Source: Paracoccus sp. S3-43 | GTDB lineage: Bacteria > Pseudomonadota > Alphaproteobacteria > Rhodobacterales > Rhodobacteraceae | Reading direction: 5' to 3' | DNA length: 64,000 bases | NCBI RefSeq assembly: GCF_029027965.1 | Contig: NZ_CP119082.1 | Location: 3,023,001 to 3,087,000, forward strand | Shown here: in pieces, positions 45,423 through 54,107 of the stretch | How the letters are laid out: every line of letters begins with the position of its first letter | Numbering within the stretch: the first letter of the stretch is position 1 | Made by a program: the position numbers and the translations under genes | Notes under the pieces: model-generated | What the model was told of the DNA's origin: nothing | The model's input: only the letters and a program-made list of their open reading frames with translations | The model's database searches: none

Positions 45423-46886
45423 ATGCCCGGCCGTCCGCCCCTGCGGCAGCTCTGGATCGCGCTGGCCCTCGGCCTGATCGCGGCGCTTGGCCTGCCGCCC
45501 TTCGGCCTCTGGATCGCCACGCCCCTGGCCCTGGCGATCCTGATCCGCCGCGCCGCGCGTCCGGGCGGGGTCTTCCTGCCGATGCTGGCCGCAGGCTTCG
45601 GCTGGTTCGCCCTGTCGATGTCCTGGATCGTCGAACCGTTCCTGGTCGAACCCGAGATCCATGGCTGGATGGCGCCCTTCGCCCTGGTCCTGATGGCCCT
45701 GGGCGGGGCGCTGTTCTGGGCCGTCCCCGCCGCCCTTGCCGCGCGCCTGACCATGCCCGGCCCGCGCCGGGCCGTCGCCGTCGCGGCGGCGCTGCTGTTG
45801 TCGGACTGGCTGCGCGGCTGGATCTTCACCGGCCTGCCCTGGGCGCTGATCGGCCATGCCTGGATCGACACGCCCCTGGCGCAGGCAGCCGCCTGGATCG
45901 GGGCACTGGGCCTTGGCGCGATCACCCTGATCCTGGCGGCGCTGCCCGCTCTGATCCGCCCGCTGCCGGCCGTCGTGCTGGCGGTTGTCCTGACCGGGGG
46001 GTCATGGGGCGCGGGACTGGCGCGGCTGTCCCAGCCTCTGCCCCCGGACAGCCCGGCGCGGTTGCGGATCGTCCAGCCGAACGCGCAGCAGGATCTGAAA
46101 TGGGATCCCCAGTGGGCGGCGGTGTTTTTCCAGCGCCTGCTGGACCTGTCGGCGGAACCCGGCCCCCGCGACCTGGTGATCTGGCCCGAGACGGCGGTGA
46201 ATTTCCTGCTGGAGGATGCCGGTCCGGTGCTGCCCGCGATGGCGCAGGCGGCGGGCGCGCCGCTGGTCCTGGGCATCCAGCGGCGCGACGGCAGCCGGTT
46301 CTATAACAGCCTGGTCACGCTGAATCCCGACACCACCCTCGGCGCCGTCTATGACAAGTTCCACCTTGTTCCCTTCGGCGAATACATCCCCTGGGGCGAC
46401 GCCTTGGCGCGGATCGGCATCGGCGCCTTTGCCGCGCAGCAGGGCAACGGCTATTCCCCCGGTCCCGGCCCGGCGGTCATGCAGGCCCCCGGCCTGCCCG
46501 ATTTCCAGCCGCTGATCTGCTACGAGGCGATCTTTCCCCAGCATCTGCGCGGCCTGGGCCAGCGGCCCGGCTGGCTGCTGCAAGCCACCAACGACGCCTG
46601 GTTCGGAAAATTCTCGGGCCCCTATCAGCACCTGGCCCAGGCCCGGCTGCGGTCCATCGAATCCGGCCTGCCGCTGATCCGCGCCGCCAATACCGGCATC
46701 AGCGCGGTGATCGACCCGCATGGCCGCATCCGCCAGTCGCTGCCCCTGGGCGTGGCGGGCAAGATCGACGCGGCCCTGCCCGCCCCGCTGCCCGAAACGC
46801 CCTGGATGCGGTGGGGCAACGCGCCGGTGATCCTGCTGGCCGTTCTTGCGCTTGGCTTGGCGGTCGCCCGCCGCCGGCCCGCCTGA
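45423..46886 (+). CDS. lnt: Apolipoprotein N-acyltransferase
   Basis: A 487-residue protein with about seven membrane helices and a periplasmic nitrilase-like domain. Catalytic triad: Glu in VIWPETAVNF, Lys in YDKFHLVPFGEYIP, Cys in PLICYEAIFP. It adds the third acyl chain to lipoproteins such as the BamE encoded in this window. ATG at 45423 follows the helicase stop by ten bases. Confidence 0.96.
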   Translation: MPGRPPLRQLWIALALGLIAALGLPPFGLWIATPLALAILIRRAARPGGVFLPMLAAGFGWFALSMSWIVEPFLVEPEIHGWMAPFALVLMALGGALFWAVPAALAARLTMPGPRRAVAVAAALLLSDWLRGWIFTGLPWALIGHAWIDTPLAQAAAWIGALGLGAITLILAALPALIRPLPAVVLAVVLTGGSWGAGLARLSQPLPPDSPARLRIVQPNAQQDLKWDPQWAAVFFQRLLDLSAEPGPRDLVIWPETAVNFLLEDAGPVLPAMAQAAGAPLVLGIQRRDGSRFYNSLVTLNPDTTLGAVYDKFHLVPFGEYIPWGDALARIGIGAFAAQQGNGYSPGPGPAVMQAPGLPDFQPLICYEAIFPQHLRGLGQRPGWLLQATNDAWFGKFSGPYQHLAQARLRSIESGLPLIRAANTGISAVIDPHGRIRQSLPLGVAGKIDAALPAPLPETPWMRWGNAPVILLAVLALGLAVARRRPA

Positions 46887-46959
46887 CCGAATCTTCTGTG
46901 AATACCTATCCGCCGGGGAGGCCGCGCAGCGGACGGAGGCGGCAGCCCCCTGCCCGCCC

Positions 46960-47586
46960 TCAGTCCTTGAAGAACCGGCTGTCCTTCACCTGGTCCCAGG
47001 CCCAGACCACCTCGGCCAGCCGGTCCTCGTCCGACCGGTCGCCGCCGTTCATGTCGGGATGCAGATCCTTGACCAGCGACTTGTATTGCTTGCGGATCTC
47101 GACCCGCGTCCAGGTGTCCTTGGCTTCCAGAATGTCCAGGGCCTTGCGCTCGGTCGGCGGCAGCTTGCGGCTGGCCTTGGCCCGCGCCTCGGGGGCAGTG
47201 CCGTTGGCGCCCAGGATTTCCAGCGGGTCGCTGACGCCGTGGCGCGCCCATTTATCCTCGGCGGCGGCGCGGCCGAATGGCTTGGTCGGGCGTTCCCACA
47301 CCGTCGCATTGTCGATGAACTGCTGGAACTCCTCCTCGGACTGGCCCTGGAAATAATTCCAGTTCGCATTGTATTCGCGCACATGCTCCTTGCAGAACCA
47401 GTAATAGTCGTCGAGGTTGCGCGGGTTCTTGGGCGCGCGATACTGGCCCGGCTTGTTGCATCCGGCCTTGTCGCAAATCCGCGTCGAGGTCTCGAAGGCC
47501 CCCGACATGCCGCGACGGCCCTTGGTCTTGCGCTTCTTGTCCTTCGCGGCCGAAATGTCGAAGCCGAACGGGTCGTTACTGCTCAT
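46960..47586 (-). CDS. J-domain protein with N-terminal Cys/His motif
   Basis: A 208-residue protein with a J domain at the extreme C-terminus (ALDILEAKDTWTRVEIRKQY, then the HPD motif in KDLHPDMNGG) instead of the usual N-terminus. The first part has CDKAGC and WFCKEH, a possible zinc site. In Rhodobacterales this gene commonly lies next to bolA, as here (divergent, 69 bases). It would stimulate a DnaK-type chaperone; client unknown. Confidence 0.88.
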   Translation of the reverse strand: MSSNDPFGFDISAAKDKKRKTKGRRGMSGAFETSTRICDKAGCNKPGQYRAPKNPRNLDDYYWFCKEHVREYNANWNYFQGQSEEEFQQFIDNATVWERPTKPFGRAAAEDKWARHGVSDPLEILGANGTAPEARAKASRKLPPTERKALDILEAKDTWTRVEIRKQYKSLVKDLHPDMNGGDRSDEDRLAEVVWAWDQVKDSRFFKD

Positions 47587-47655
47587 TGTGGGGCACCTTT
47601 GCGACTCGGAGGCGGCAGTTTAGGGTTTTTGACGCGACATGAAAGGTCTTGACGA

Positions 47656-47907
47656 ATGATTGCCGATGAAATGCGCGACAGGCTGGCCGCGCTGCACCCC
47701 ACCCGGATCGAGGTCATCGACGAAAGCGAAAGCCATCGCGGCCATGCCGGATATCGCGACGGCGGCGAAAGCCATTTCCGCATCCGCATGGCCAGCCCCG
47801 ATTTCGCCGGGCTTGGCCGGGTGCAGCGGCACCGGCTGGTGCATCAGGCCCTGGGCGACATCGTGCCCCGCATCCACGCGCTGGCGCTTGAATTGTCCGA
47901 GCCCTGA
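47656..47907 (+). CDS. bolA: BolA-family protein
   Basis: An 83-residue protein with the BolA fold: the conserved ESESHRGHAGYRDGGESHF (His residues that bind Fe-S clusters with monothiol glutaredoxins) and the helix RVQRHRLVHQALGDIVPR. Role in iron-sulfur/iron regulation or morphology. Divergent from the J-domain gene. Confidence 0.93.
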   Translation: MIADEMRDRLAALHPTRIEVIDESESHRGHAGYRDGGESHFRIRMASPDFAGLGRVQRHRLVHQALGDIVPRIHALALELSEP

Positions 47908-47985
47908 TCTGTTAGCGCCGACAGCCTTGCTGCTGTCACGGTGCACGCGTAGAACGCGCCCGAACTGTCGGAAAGAGGGATCGAC

Positions 47986-48951
47986 ATGACCGCCCCCAAG
48001 GATTTCAACGACCGGATGCTTTCGCTTGGCCTGGCCCGCGTCAGCGAGGCGGCGGCCCATGCCTCGGCCCGGCTGATCGGGCGCGGCGACGAAAAGGCCG
48101 CCGACCAGGCCGCCGTGAATGCGATGCGCGACCAGCTGAACAAGCTGGACATCAAGGGCGTCGTGGTGATCGGCGAGGGCGAGCGCGACGAGGCGCCGAT
48201 GCTCTATATCGGCGAGGAGGTCGGCACCGGCGAGGGCCCCGAGGTCGACATCGCGCTGGATCCGCTGGAAGGCACGACGCTGACCGCCAAGGACATGCCG
48301 AACGCGCTGACGGTGATCGCCATGGCCCCGCGCGGCACCCTGCTGCACGCGCCCGATGTCTATATGGAGAAGCTGGCCATCGGGCCCGGCTATCCGACCG
48401 ATGTGGTCAGCCTGGAGATGACCCCCGCGCAGCGGGTCCGCGCCCTGGCCGAGGCGCGCGGCGTGAAGGACAGCGACATCACCGTCTGCATCCTGGAACG
48501 ACCGCGCCACGAGGATCTGGTGGCCGAGGTCCGGTCCACCGGCGCGGCGATCCGGCTGATCACCGATGGCGACGTGGCGGGCGTGATCCACTGCGCCGAG
48601 GCCGAGCTGACCGGCATCGACATGTATATGGGTTCGGGCGGCGCGCCCGAGGGGGTGCTGGCGGCATCGGCGCTGAAATGCATGGGCGGGCAGATGTGGG
48701 GCAAGCTGCTGTTCCGCAACGACGACGAAAAAGGCCGCGCGCGCAAGGCGGGCATCACCGATCTGGACCGGATCTATGCGCGCGACGAGCTGGTGACGGG
48801 CGACGTGATCTTCGCGGCGACAGGCGTGACGAACGGATCCATCCTGTCGGGGGTCAAGCGCGAACCCGGCTATCTGACGACCGAGACGATCCTGATGCGG
48901 TCCAAGACCGGCTCGGTGCGGCGGATGATCTATCGCAACCCGATCAAGTAG
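47986..48951 (+). CDS. glpX: Fructose-1,6-bisphosphatase class II
   Basis: A 321-residue GlpX enzyme of gluconeogenesis. Metal/phosphate motifs: VVIGEGERDEAPMLYIGE, DIALDPLEGTT, and ITDGDVAG. AAAGAGGGA precedes the ATG. Its TAG stop overlaps the first base of dispersed element copy 3. Confidence 0.96.
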   Translation: MTAPKDFNDRMLSLGLARVSEAAAHASARLIGRGDEKAADQAAVNAMRDQLNKLDIKGVVVIGEGERDEAPMLYIGEEVGTGEGPEVDIALDPLEGTTLTAKDMPNALTVIAMAPRGTLLHAPDVYMEKLAIGPGYPTDVVSLEMTPAQRVRALAEARGVKDSDITVCILERPRHEDLVAEVRSTGAAIRLITDGDVAGVIHCAEAELTGIDMYMGSGGAPEGVLAASALKCMGGQMWGKLLFRNDDEKGRARKAGITDLDRIYARDELVTGDVIFAATGVTNGSILSGVKREPGYLTTETILMRSKTGSVRRMIYRNPIK

Positions 48952-49010
48952 GGGGCTTCGCCCCCCGTCCCTGCGGGACTTCCCCCCAGGATATTTGAGT
49001 GAAGAAGAAG
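48951..49010 (+). repeat. Dispersed palindromic element, copy 3
   Basis: GGGGGCTTCGCCCCC hairpin, GTCCC-TGC-GGGAC hairpin, CCCCCC, AGGATATTT and GTGAAGAAGAAG, filling the glpX-recJ gap. The hairpins sit where a glpX terminator would be. Because GTGAAGAAGA is part of the repeat, it argues against recJ starting inside it. Confidence 0.88.
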
Positions 49011-49018
49011 GTGCAGGC

Positions 49019-50755
49019 GTGGCGTTTCTGGGGATCGAGCGGTCGCTGACGAATCGGCGATGGATCGGCCCCGACGCCGAAGCCGACCGGCTGGCCGAGG
49101 GCCTGGCGCAGCGCACCGGGCTGCCTTTGCCGGTGGCGCGCATCCTGGCGGATCGCGGGGTCGAGGCCGAGGGCGCCGAGGGCTTCCTGACGCCGCGCCT
49201 GCGCGACCTGCTGCCCGATCCGCTGTCGCTGCGCGACATGGCGGTGGCTGCCGAACGGCTGGTCGCGGCGGCGGTCAACGGTGAACGCATCGCCATCTTT
49301 GCCGATTACGACGTGGATGGCGGCGCCTCGGCGGCGCTGCTGCTGGACTGGCTGCGTCGGCAGGGCCAGGACGCGACGCTGTATATCCCCGACCGCATCG
49401 ACGAGGGCTATGGACCGAATGCGCCCGCGATGGCGGCGCTGGCGGCGGATCACGATCTGATCGTCTGCGTCGATTGCGGCACGCTGAGCCATGAGGCTCT
49501 GGCCGCCGCCTCGGGCACCGACGTCCTCGTTCTGGATCACCATCTGGGCGGCGAGACCCTGCCCCGTGCCCTGGCGGTCGTGAACCCGAACCGCGCGGAC
49601 GAGGATGGCTCGCTGGGTCATCTCTGTGCGGCGGGGGTGGTGTTCCTGACGCTGGTGCAGGCGGGACGCGTCCTGCGCGGGATGGGGCGGGCCGAGCCCG
49701 ACCTGATGGCGATGCTGGATCTGGTGGCGCTGGCGACCGTGGCCGACGTGGCGCCGCTGGTCGGCGTGAACCGCGCCTTCGTGCGGCAGGGGCTGGCGAT
49801 CATGGCCCGCCGCCGCCGCCCCGGTCTGGTGGCGCTGTCGGATGTGGCCCGCCTCGACGGCCCGCCCGCCGCGTTTCACCTGGGGTTCCTGCTGGGACCG
49901 CGCATCAATGCCGGGGGCCGGGTGGGCCGCGCCGATCTGGGCGCGCTGTGCCTCGCCTGCCGCGATCCGCGCGAGGCCGGGCGGCTGGCCGCCGAACTGG
50001 ACGGGCTGAACCGCGACCGCCGCGCCATCGAATCCGCCGTGCGCGACGAGGCCCTGGCCCAGGTCGAGGCGCGGGCCGATGTACGCCTGTCCTGGGCCGC
50101 CGGTCCCGGCTGGCATCCGGGCGTGGTCGGCATCGTCGCCGCGCGCGTGAAAGAGGCGACCGACCTGCCCTCGGTCGTGATCGGGGTCGAGGGCGGGATC
50201 GGCAAGGGATCGGCGCGTTCGGTCCCCGGCGTGGATCTGGGTCGCGCGATCCACCGGCTGGCGGATGAAGGCCTGCTGCTGAAGGGCGGCGGACACATGA
50301 TGGCCGCTGGCCTGACCGTGGCCGAGTCGATGATCCCCGCCGCCATGGCCCGGCTGGCCGACCTGATCGCCCCGGATCTGGCGCAGCGGACAGGGGCGCG
50401 GGATCTGCGCATCTCGGGCCTGCTGGAAGGCGCGGGCGCCACGCCGCAGATGTATCGCCGGTTGGAGGATGCCGGACCCTTCGGCCAAGCCGCCCCCGCG
50501 CCGCGCTTCGCCTTTGCCGACCAGTTGATCGACAGCGCGCAGACCATGGGCGACAGCCATCTGCGCCTGTCCTTCCGCAGCGCGGGCGGCCCGGCATTGG
50601 AGGCCGTGGCCTGGGGCGCGATGACCGGCCCGCTTGGTCCCGCGCTGATCGGGGCGCGGGGACGGCGGTTCCATCTGGCGGGCAGGCTGGATCTCTCGAC
50701 CTGGAACGGCCGCGAACGCCTGCGGCTGCGGCTGGAGGATGCGGCGCCTCTGTGA
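49019..50755 (+). CDS. recJ: Single-stranded-DNA exonuclease RecJ
   Basis: A 578-residue DHH-family nuclease. DHH motifs: FADYDVDGGASAALL, VDCGTL, LDHHLGG; the DHHA1 part has GGGHMMAAGLTV. I chose GTG at 49019 (product opens M/V-AFLGIERSLTNRRW); the in-frame TTG at 48995 lies inside a dispersed repeat whose GAAGAAG also occurs elsewhere. RecJ trims 5' ends in recombination and mismatch repair. Confidence 0.94.
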   Translation: MAFLGIERSLTNRRWIGPDAEADRLAEGLAQRTGLPLPVARILADRGVEAEGAEGFLTPRLRDLLPDPLSLRDMAVAAERLVAAAVNGERIAIFADYDVDGGASAALLLDWLRRQGQDATLYIPDRIDEGYGPNAPAMAALAADHDLIVCVDCGTLSHEALAAASGTDVLVLDHHLGGETLPRALAVVNPNRADEDGSLGHLCAAGVVFLTLVQAGRVLRGMGRAEPDLMAMLDLVALATVADVAPLVGVNRAFVRQGLAIMARRRRPGLVALSDVARLDGPPAAFHLGFLLGPRINAGGRVGRADLGALCLACRDPREAGRLAAELDGLNRDRRAIESAVRDEALAQVEARADVRLSWAAGPGWHPGVVGIVAARVKEATDLPSVVIGVEGGIGKGSARSVPGVDLGRAIHRLADEGLLLKGGGHMMAAGLTVAESMIPAAMARLADLIAPDLAQRTGARDLRISGLLEGAGATPQMYRRLEDAGPFGQAAPAPRFAFADQLIDSAQTMGDSHLRLSFRSAGGPALEAVAWGAMTGPLGPALIGARGRRFHLAGRLDLSTWNGRERLRLRLEDAAPL

Positions 50756-50813
50756 CTGGTCAGCCGCGGCAAGCCCCGCTAACCTGCCCCGGACAATCGG
50801 CAAGGGGACCGCG

Positions 50814-51506
50814 ATGAAACTGACCTGGCTTGGACATTCCGGCTTTCGCCTGGAGATCGAGGATGCGGTGATCCTGATCGACCCTTGGATTTCCGGCAAC
50901 CCGGTCTTCCCCGAGGACAGCCGCGCCGAGGCGATCCGGGGCGCCACCCATATCCTTCTGACCCATGGCCATGGCGATCATTCCGGCGACACGCCGGCCA
51001 TCGCGAAGGAGCTGAAGATCCCCGTCGCGGGCATCTATGACCTGATCAACAGCTGGATCACCCATCACGATATCGAGGGGATCGGCTTCAACAAGGGCGG
51101 CACCGTCGACCTGGGCGGGGCCAAGGTGACGATGGTCAACGCCACCCATTCCAGTTCGCTGGACGGCGCGGACGGGCCGATCTATGCGGGCCACGAATCG
51201 GGCTACATGATCGCAGGGGACGGGCACGTGATCTATGTCTCGGGCGATACCGACATCATGGCGGACATGGGCTGGATGGGCGAATACCACCGGCCCGATA
51301 TCGGCATCCTCTGCGCGGGCGGCCACTTCACCATGGACATGCGCCGCGCCGCTTGGGCCGCCAAGACATATTTCGACTTCAAGACGGTGATCCCCTGCCA
51401 TTACAAGACTTTCCCGCTGCTGGAACAATCGGCGCAGGCGCTGATCGACGGGCTGCCGGGGGTGCGGGTGATCGAACCCCAGGTCATGAAGGCGATCGAA
51501 TTGTGA
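50814..51506 (+). CDS. UPF0173 metallo-beta-lactamase-fold hydrolase
   Basis: A 230-residue protein of the UPF0173 group: LTWLGHSGFRLE at the start, metal-binding HGHGDHSGD at about 53-61, and later metal ligands in VSGDTDIMADM and PCHYKTFP. Predicted metal-dependent hydrolase; substrate unknown. Its stop overlaps the GTG start of the aminopeptidase gene. Confidence 0.92.
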   Translation: MKLTWLGHSGFRLEIEDAVILIDPWISGNPVFPEDSRAEAIRGATHILLTHGHGDHSGDTPAIAKELKIPVAGIYDLINSWITHHDIEGIGFNKGGTVDLGGAKVTMVNATHSSSLDGADGPIYAGHESGYMIAGDGHVIYVSGDTDIMADMGWMGEYHRPDIGILCAGGHFTMDMRRAAWAAKTYFDFKTVIPCHYKTFPLLEQSAQALIDGLPGVRVIEPQVMKAIEL

Positions 51507-53311
51507 GCTTGCAGTCCTTCGACGATCCGGCGGGCGGCGGCGACCACGCGGCCCGGCTGGCGCAACTGCGCGCCCGGCTGGCGGCCGACGGCCTGGACGC
51601 CTTCATCATCCCCCGCGCCGATGCGCATCAGGGCGAATATGTCGCCGATGCCGATGCGCGGCTGGCCTGGCTGACGGGATTCACCGGCAGCGCGGGCTTT
51701 GCCATCGTGACGCCCGACCGGGCGGGCGTGTTCATCGACGGGCGTTACCGCGTGCAGGTCAAGGCGCAGCTTGACCCGGATCATTTCACGCCGGTCCCCT
51801 GGCCGGAAACCAGACCCTCGGACTGGCTGAGAGAGGCCTTGCCTGCGGGCGGACGCCTGGGCTTCGATCCGTGGCTGCACACCCGCCAGGACATCGAGAC
51901 GCTGGACAAGGCGCTTGCCGACAGCGGCATCGGCCTGATCGCGGTGGATCGCAACCCGCTGGACGCAATCTGGACGGACCGCCCCGCCCCGCCGGTGGGC
52001 CGGGCGCGCGCCCATGACGACGCGCTCGCGGGCGAGTCCTCCGCCGACAAGCGCGCCCGGCTGGCCGCGCAACTGCGCGACGAGGGGCAGGCGGCGGCGC
52101 TGCTGACGCTGCCCGATTCGATCTCCTGGCTGCTGAACATCCGGGGCAGCGATGTGCCCAGGAACCCCATCGTGCAATCCTTCGCGGTGCTGTCGGATGA
52201 CGGCCATGTCGCCCTGTTCTCCGACCCGGCCAAGTTCGACGATGCCCTGCGCGCCCATCTGGGCAATCAGGTCGCGATCCTGCATCCCGAAGGACTGCCG
52301 GCCGCGCTGCTGGATCTGGAAGGCCCGGTGCGTCTCGACCCGGCCTCGGCACCCGAGGCGGCGTTCCGCCTGCTGGACAGCGCCAAGACCCAGGTCGCCC
52401 CGGCCACCGACCCGGCGATCCTGCCCAAGGCCCGCAAGAACGCCGCCGAACTGGACGGGATGCGCGCCGCCCATCTGCGCGACGGCGTGGCGATGGTGCG
52501 GCTGCTGGCCTGGTTGGACGCCCAGGAACCGGCCGACCTGTCCGAGATCGACGTGGTGGAAAAGCTGGAAGCCCTGCGGCGCGACGCGGGCATCACCGAT
52601 ATCAGCTTCGACACGATCTGCGGCGCCGGGCCGAACGGCGCCATCGTCCATTACCGCGTCACCCGCGCCACGAACCGCCGCCTGGCGCGGAGCGAGGTGC
52701 TGCTGATCGATTCGGGCGGACAATATCGCGACGGCACCACGGACATCACCCGCACCGTGCCCTTGGGCGATCCCCTGCCCCAGGCCGTGGCCCCCTATAC
52801 GGCGGTGCTGCGCGGCATGATCGCGATCAGCCGGGCGCGCTTCCCGAAGGGCGTCGCAGGGGCGCATCTGGACGCCCTGGCGCGGCAATACCTGTGGTCG
52901 CAGGGCCTGGACTACGACCACGGCACCGGCCACGGCGTCGGCGCGGCGCTGTGCGTCCACGAAGGCCCGGCGCGCATCAGCCGCGCCAGCACCCTGCCCC
53001 TGGAAGCCGGGATGATCCTGTCGAACGAGCCGGGCTATTACCGCGAGGGCGCCTTCGGCATCCGCATCGAAAACCTGATCACCCTCACCCCCGCCGAAGC
53101 CGAACCGGGCCGCGCCATGCTGGGGTCCGAGACGCTGACCCTGTGTCCCATCGACCGCCGTCTGATCGACATCGCGGCCATGTCGCGGGACGAGATCGAC
53201 TGGCTGGACGCCTATCACGCGCGGGTCCGCGACAGGCTGTCGCCTCATCTGGATGGCGATGCGCGCACCTGGCTGGACCAAGCGACCCAGCCGCTCATGT
53301 CTTCTTCATAA
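51503..53311 (+). CDS. pepP: Xaa-Pro aminopeptidase (M24B)
   Basis: A 602-residue three-domain aminopeptidase P. Two creatinase N-terminal-type domains precede a pita-bread catalytic domain with metal ligands in LLIDSGGQYRDGTTDITR, GTGHGVG and the C-terminal glutamates (SNEPGYYREG, IENLITL). GTG at 51503 overlaps the upstream stop (GTGA). The last codons (MSSS, stop) are supplied by the GAAGAAG part of dispersed element copy 4 on the opposite strand. It removes N-terminal residues before proline. Confidence 0.93.
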   Translation: MSLQSFDDPAGGGDHAARLAQLRARLAADGLDAFIIPRADAHQGEYVADADARLAWLTGFTGSAGFAIVTPDRAGVFIDGRYRVQVKAQLDPDHFTPVPWPETRPSDWLREALPAGGRLGFDPWLHTRQDIETLDKALADSGIGLIAVDRNPLDAIWTDRPAPPVGRARAHDDALAGESSADKRARLAAQLRDEGQAAALLTLPDSISWLLNIRGSDVPRNPIVQSFAVLSDDGHVALFSDPAKFDDALRAHLGNQVAILHPEGLPAALLDLEGPVRLDPASAPEAAFRLLDSAKTQVAPATDPAILPKARKNAAELDGMRAAHLRDGVAMVRLLAWLDAQEPADLSEIDVVEKLEALRRDAGITDISFDTICGAGPNGAIVHYRVTRATNRRLARSEVLLIDSGGQYRDGTTDITRTVPLGDPLPQAVAPYTAVLRGMIAISRARFPKGVAGAHLDALARQYLWSQGLDYDHGTGHGVGAALCVHEGPARISRASTLPLEAGMILSNEPGYYREGAFGIRIENLITLTPAEAEPGRAMLGSETLTLCPIDRRLIDIAAMSRDEIDWLDAYHARVRDRLSPHLDGDARTWLDQATQPLMSSS

Positions 53312-53365
53312 AAATATCCCACAGGGGGCCTGGGGGACGTGAAGTCCCCCAGCCTCCGCGGGACG
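53300..53365 (-). repeat. Dispersed palindromic element, copy 4
   Basis: On the minus strand: GTCCCGCGGAGG, a GGGGGACTTCACGTCCCCC hairpin, GGCCCCC, TGGGATATTTTT and ATGAAGAAGA. It covers the junction of the aminopeptidase and SDR genes, which converge here, and provides the aminopeptidase's last three Ser codons and stop. Confidence 0.82.
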
Positions 53366-53368
53366 CAA

Positions 53369-54019
53369 TCACAGCGCGTCCAGAATCCGCGCCGCCTGGT
53401 CCTTGCAGGGCGCCAGCGCCGCCCGATCCTCGCCCGGAAAGAACCGCGCGCGCACGGCGGTCGGCATCGGCGCGGGCTGGGCGATGACCACGCGGGGACC
53501 GACCGCCGTGCTTTCGGCCTGCCAGCTGCGGGCCAGGGCGATCTGGCCCGCCTTGGTCGCGCCATAGGCGCCGAAGAATTTCTGCCCCGCGCGCGGATCG
53601 TCGAAGAACAGCGCGGTCCCCTGCCGGACACGCAGCAGCGGTTCCAGCAGCGCGATCAGCCCACGCGTCACGTCCATGTTGACCAGAACCGATTTTGCCC
53701 AGTCCTTGCCATCGACATGCGGCGCGGGCGCCAGCGGCGCGGCGTGGATCGCGCAATGCGCCCACAGGTCCAGCCCGCCCCAGCGGTTCAGCGCGGCCTC
53801 GGCCAATTGCTGCATGGCGGGCGCCTCGGCCACGTCCATCGGCGCCAGGGTGGCGCTGCCGCCCGCGCGGCGGATGCGGTCGTCCAGTTCCTCCAGCGCG
53901 CCGACCGTCCGCGCCACCGCCAGGACGTGATAGCCGCGCGCGGCCAGATCCTCGGCCAGGGCGGCGCCCAGGCCGCGCGATGCGCCGGTGATCAGCGCGA
54001 TTTTTGGCATCTCTGTCAT
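53369..54019 (-). CDS. Short-chain dehydrogenase/reductase family protein
   Basis: A 216-residue Rossmann-fold protein with cofactor motif TGASRGLG (residues about 12-19), NAG-like AHCAIHA and the YxxxK pair in YGATKAG. The usual catalytic Ser before the YxxxK is not visible: the segment reads ALFFDDPRAGQKFFGAY. Start at 54019 (MTEMPKIALITG); the ATG at 54055 is less likely. Substrate unknown. Possibly altered catalysis. Confidence 0.85.
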   Translation of the reverse strand: MTEMPKIALITGASRGLGAALAEDLAARGYHVLAVARTVGALEELDDRIRRAGGSATLAPMDVAEAPAMQQLAEAALNRWGGLDLWAHCAIHAAPLAPAPHVDGKDWAKSVLVNMDVTRGLIALLEPLLRVRQGTALFFDDPRAGQKFFGAYGATKAGQIALARSWQAESTAVGPRVVIAQPAPMPTAVRARFFPGEDRAALAPCKDQAARILDAL

Positions 54020-54069
54020 GGCTTGTCCCTTGCCACCGGCCCGGCGCCTTCGCAAGGCGCGCCATGCAC

Positions 54070-54091
54070 AAAGGCCCCCGAAGGGGCCTTT
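54070..54091 (-). terminator. Terminator after gltA
   Basis: AAAGGCCCC-TTC-GGGGGCCTTT hairpin on the minus strand, 17 bases after the gltA stop; the 3' arm ends in TTT. Located between gltA and the SDR gene. Confidence 0.8.
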
Positions 54092-54107
54092 GCCGGCCTG
54101 CGACCGA

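Noticed and set aside
43256..46276. Minus-strand frame of about 1000 codons opposite the helicase and lnt
   Set aside because: Its repeats mirror the helicase tail and it crosses two well-supported genes.
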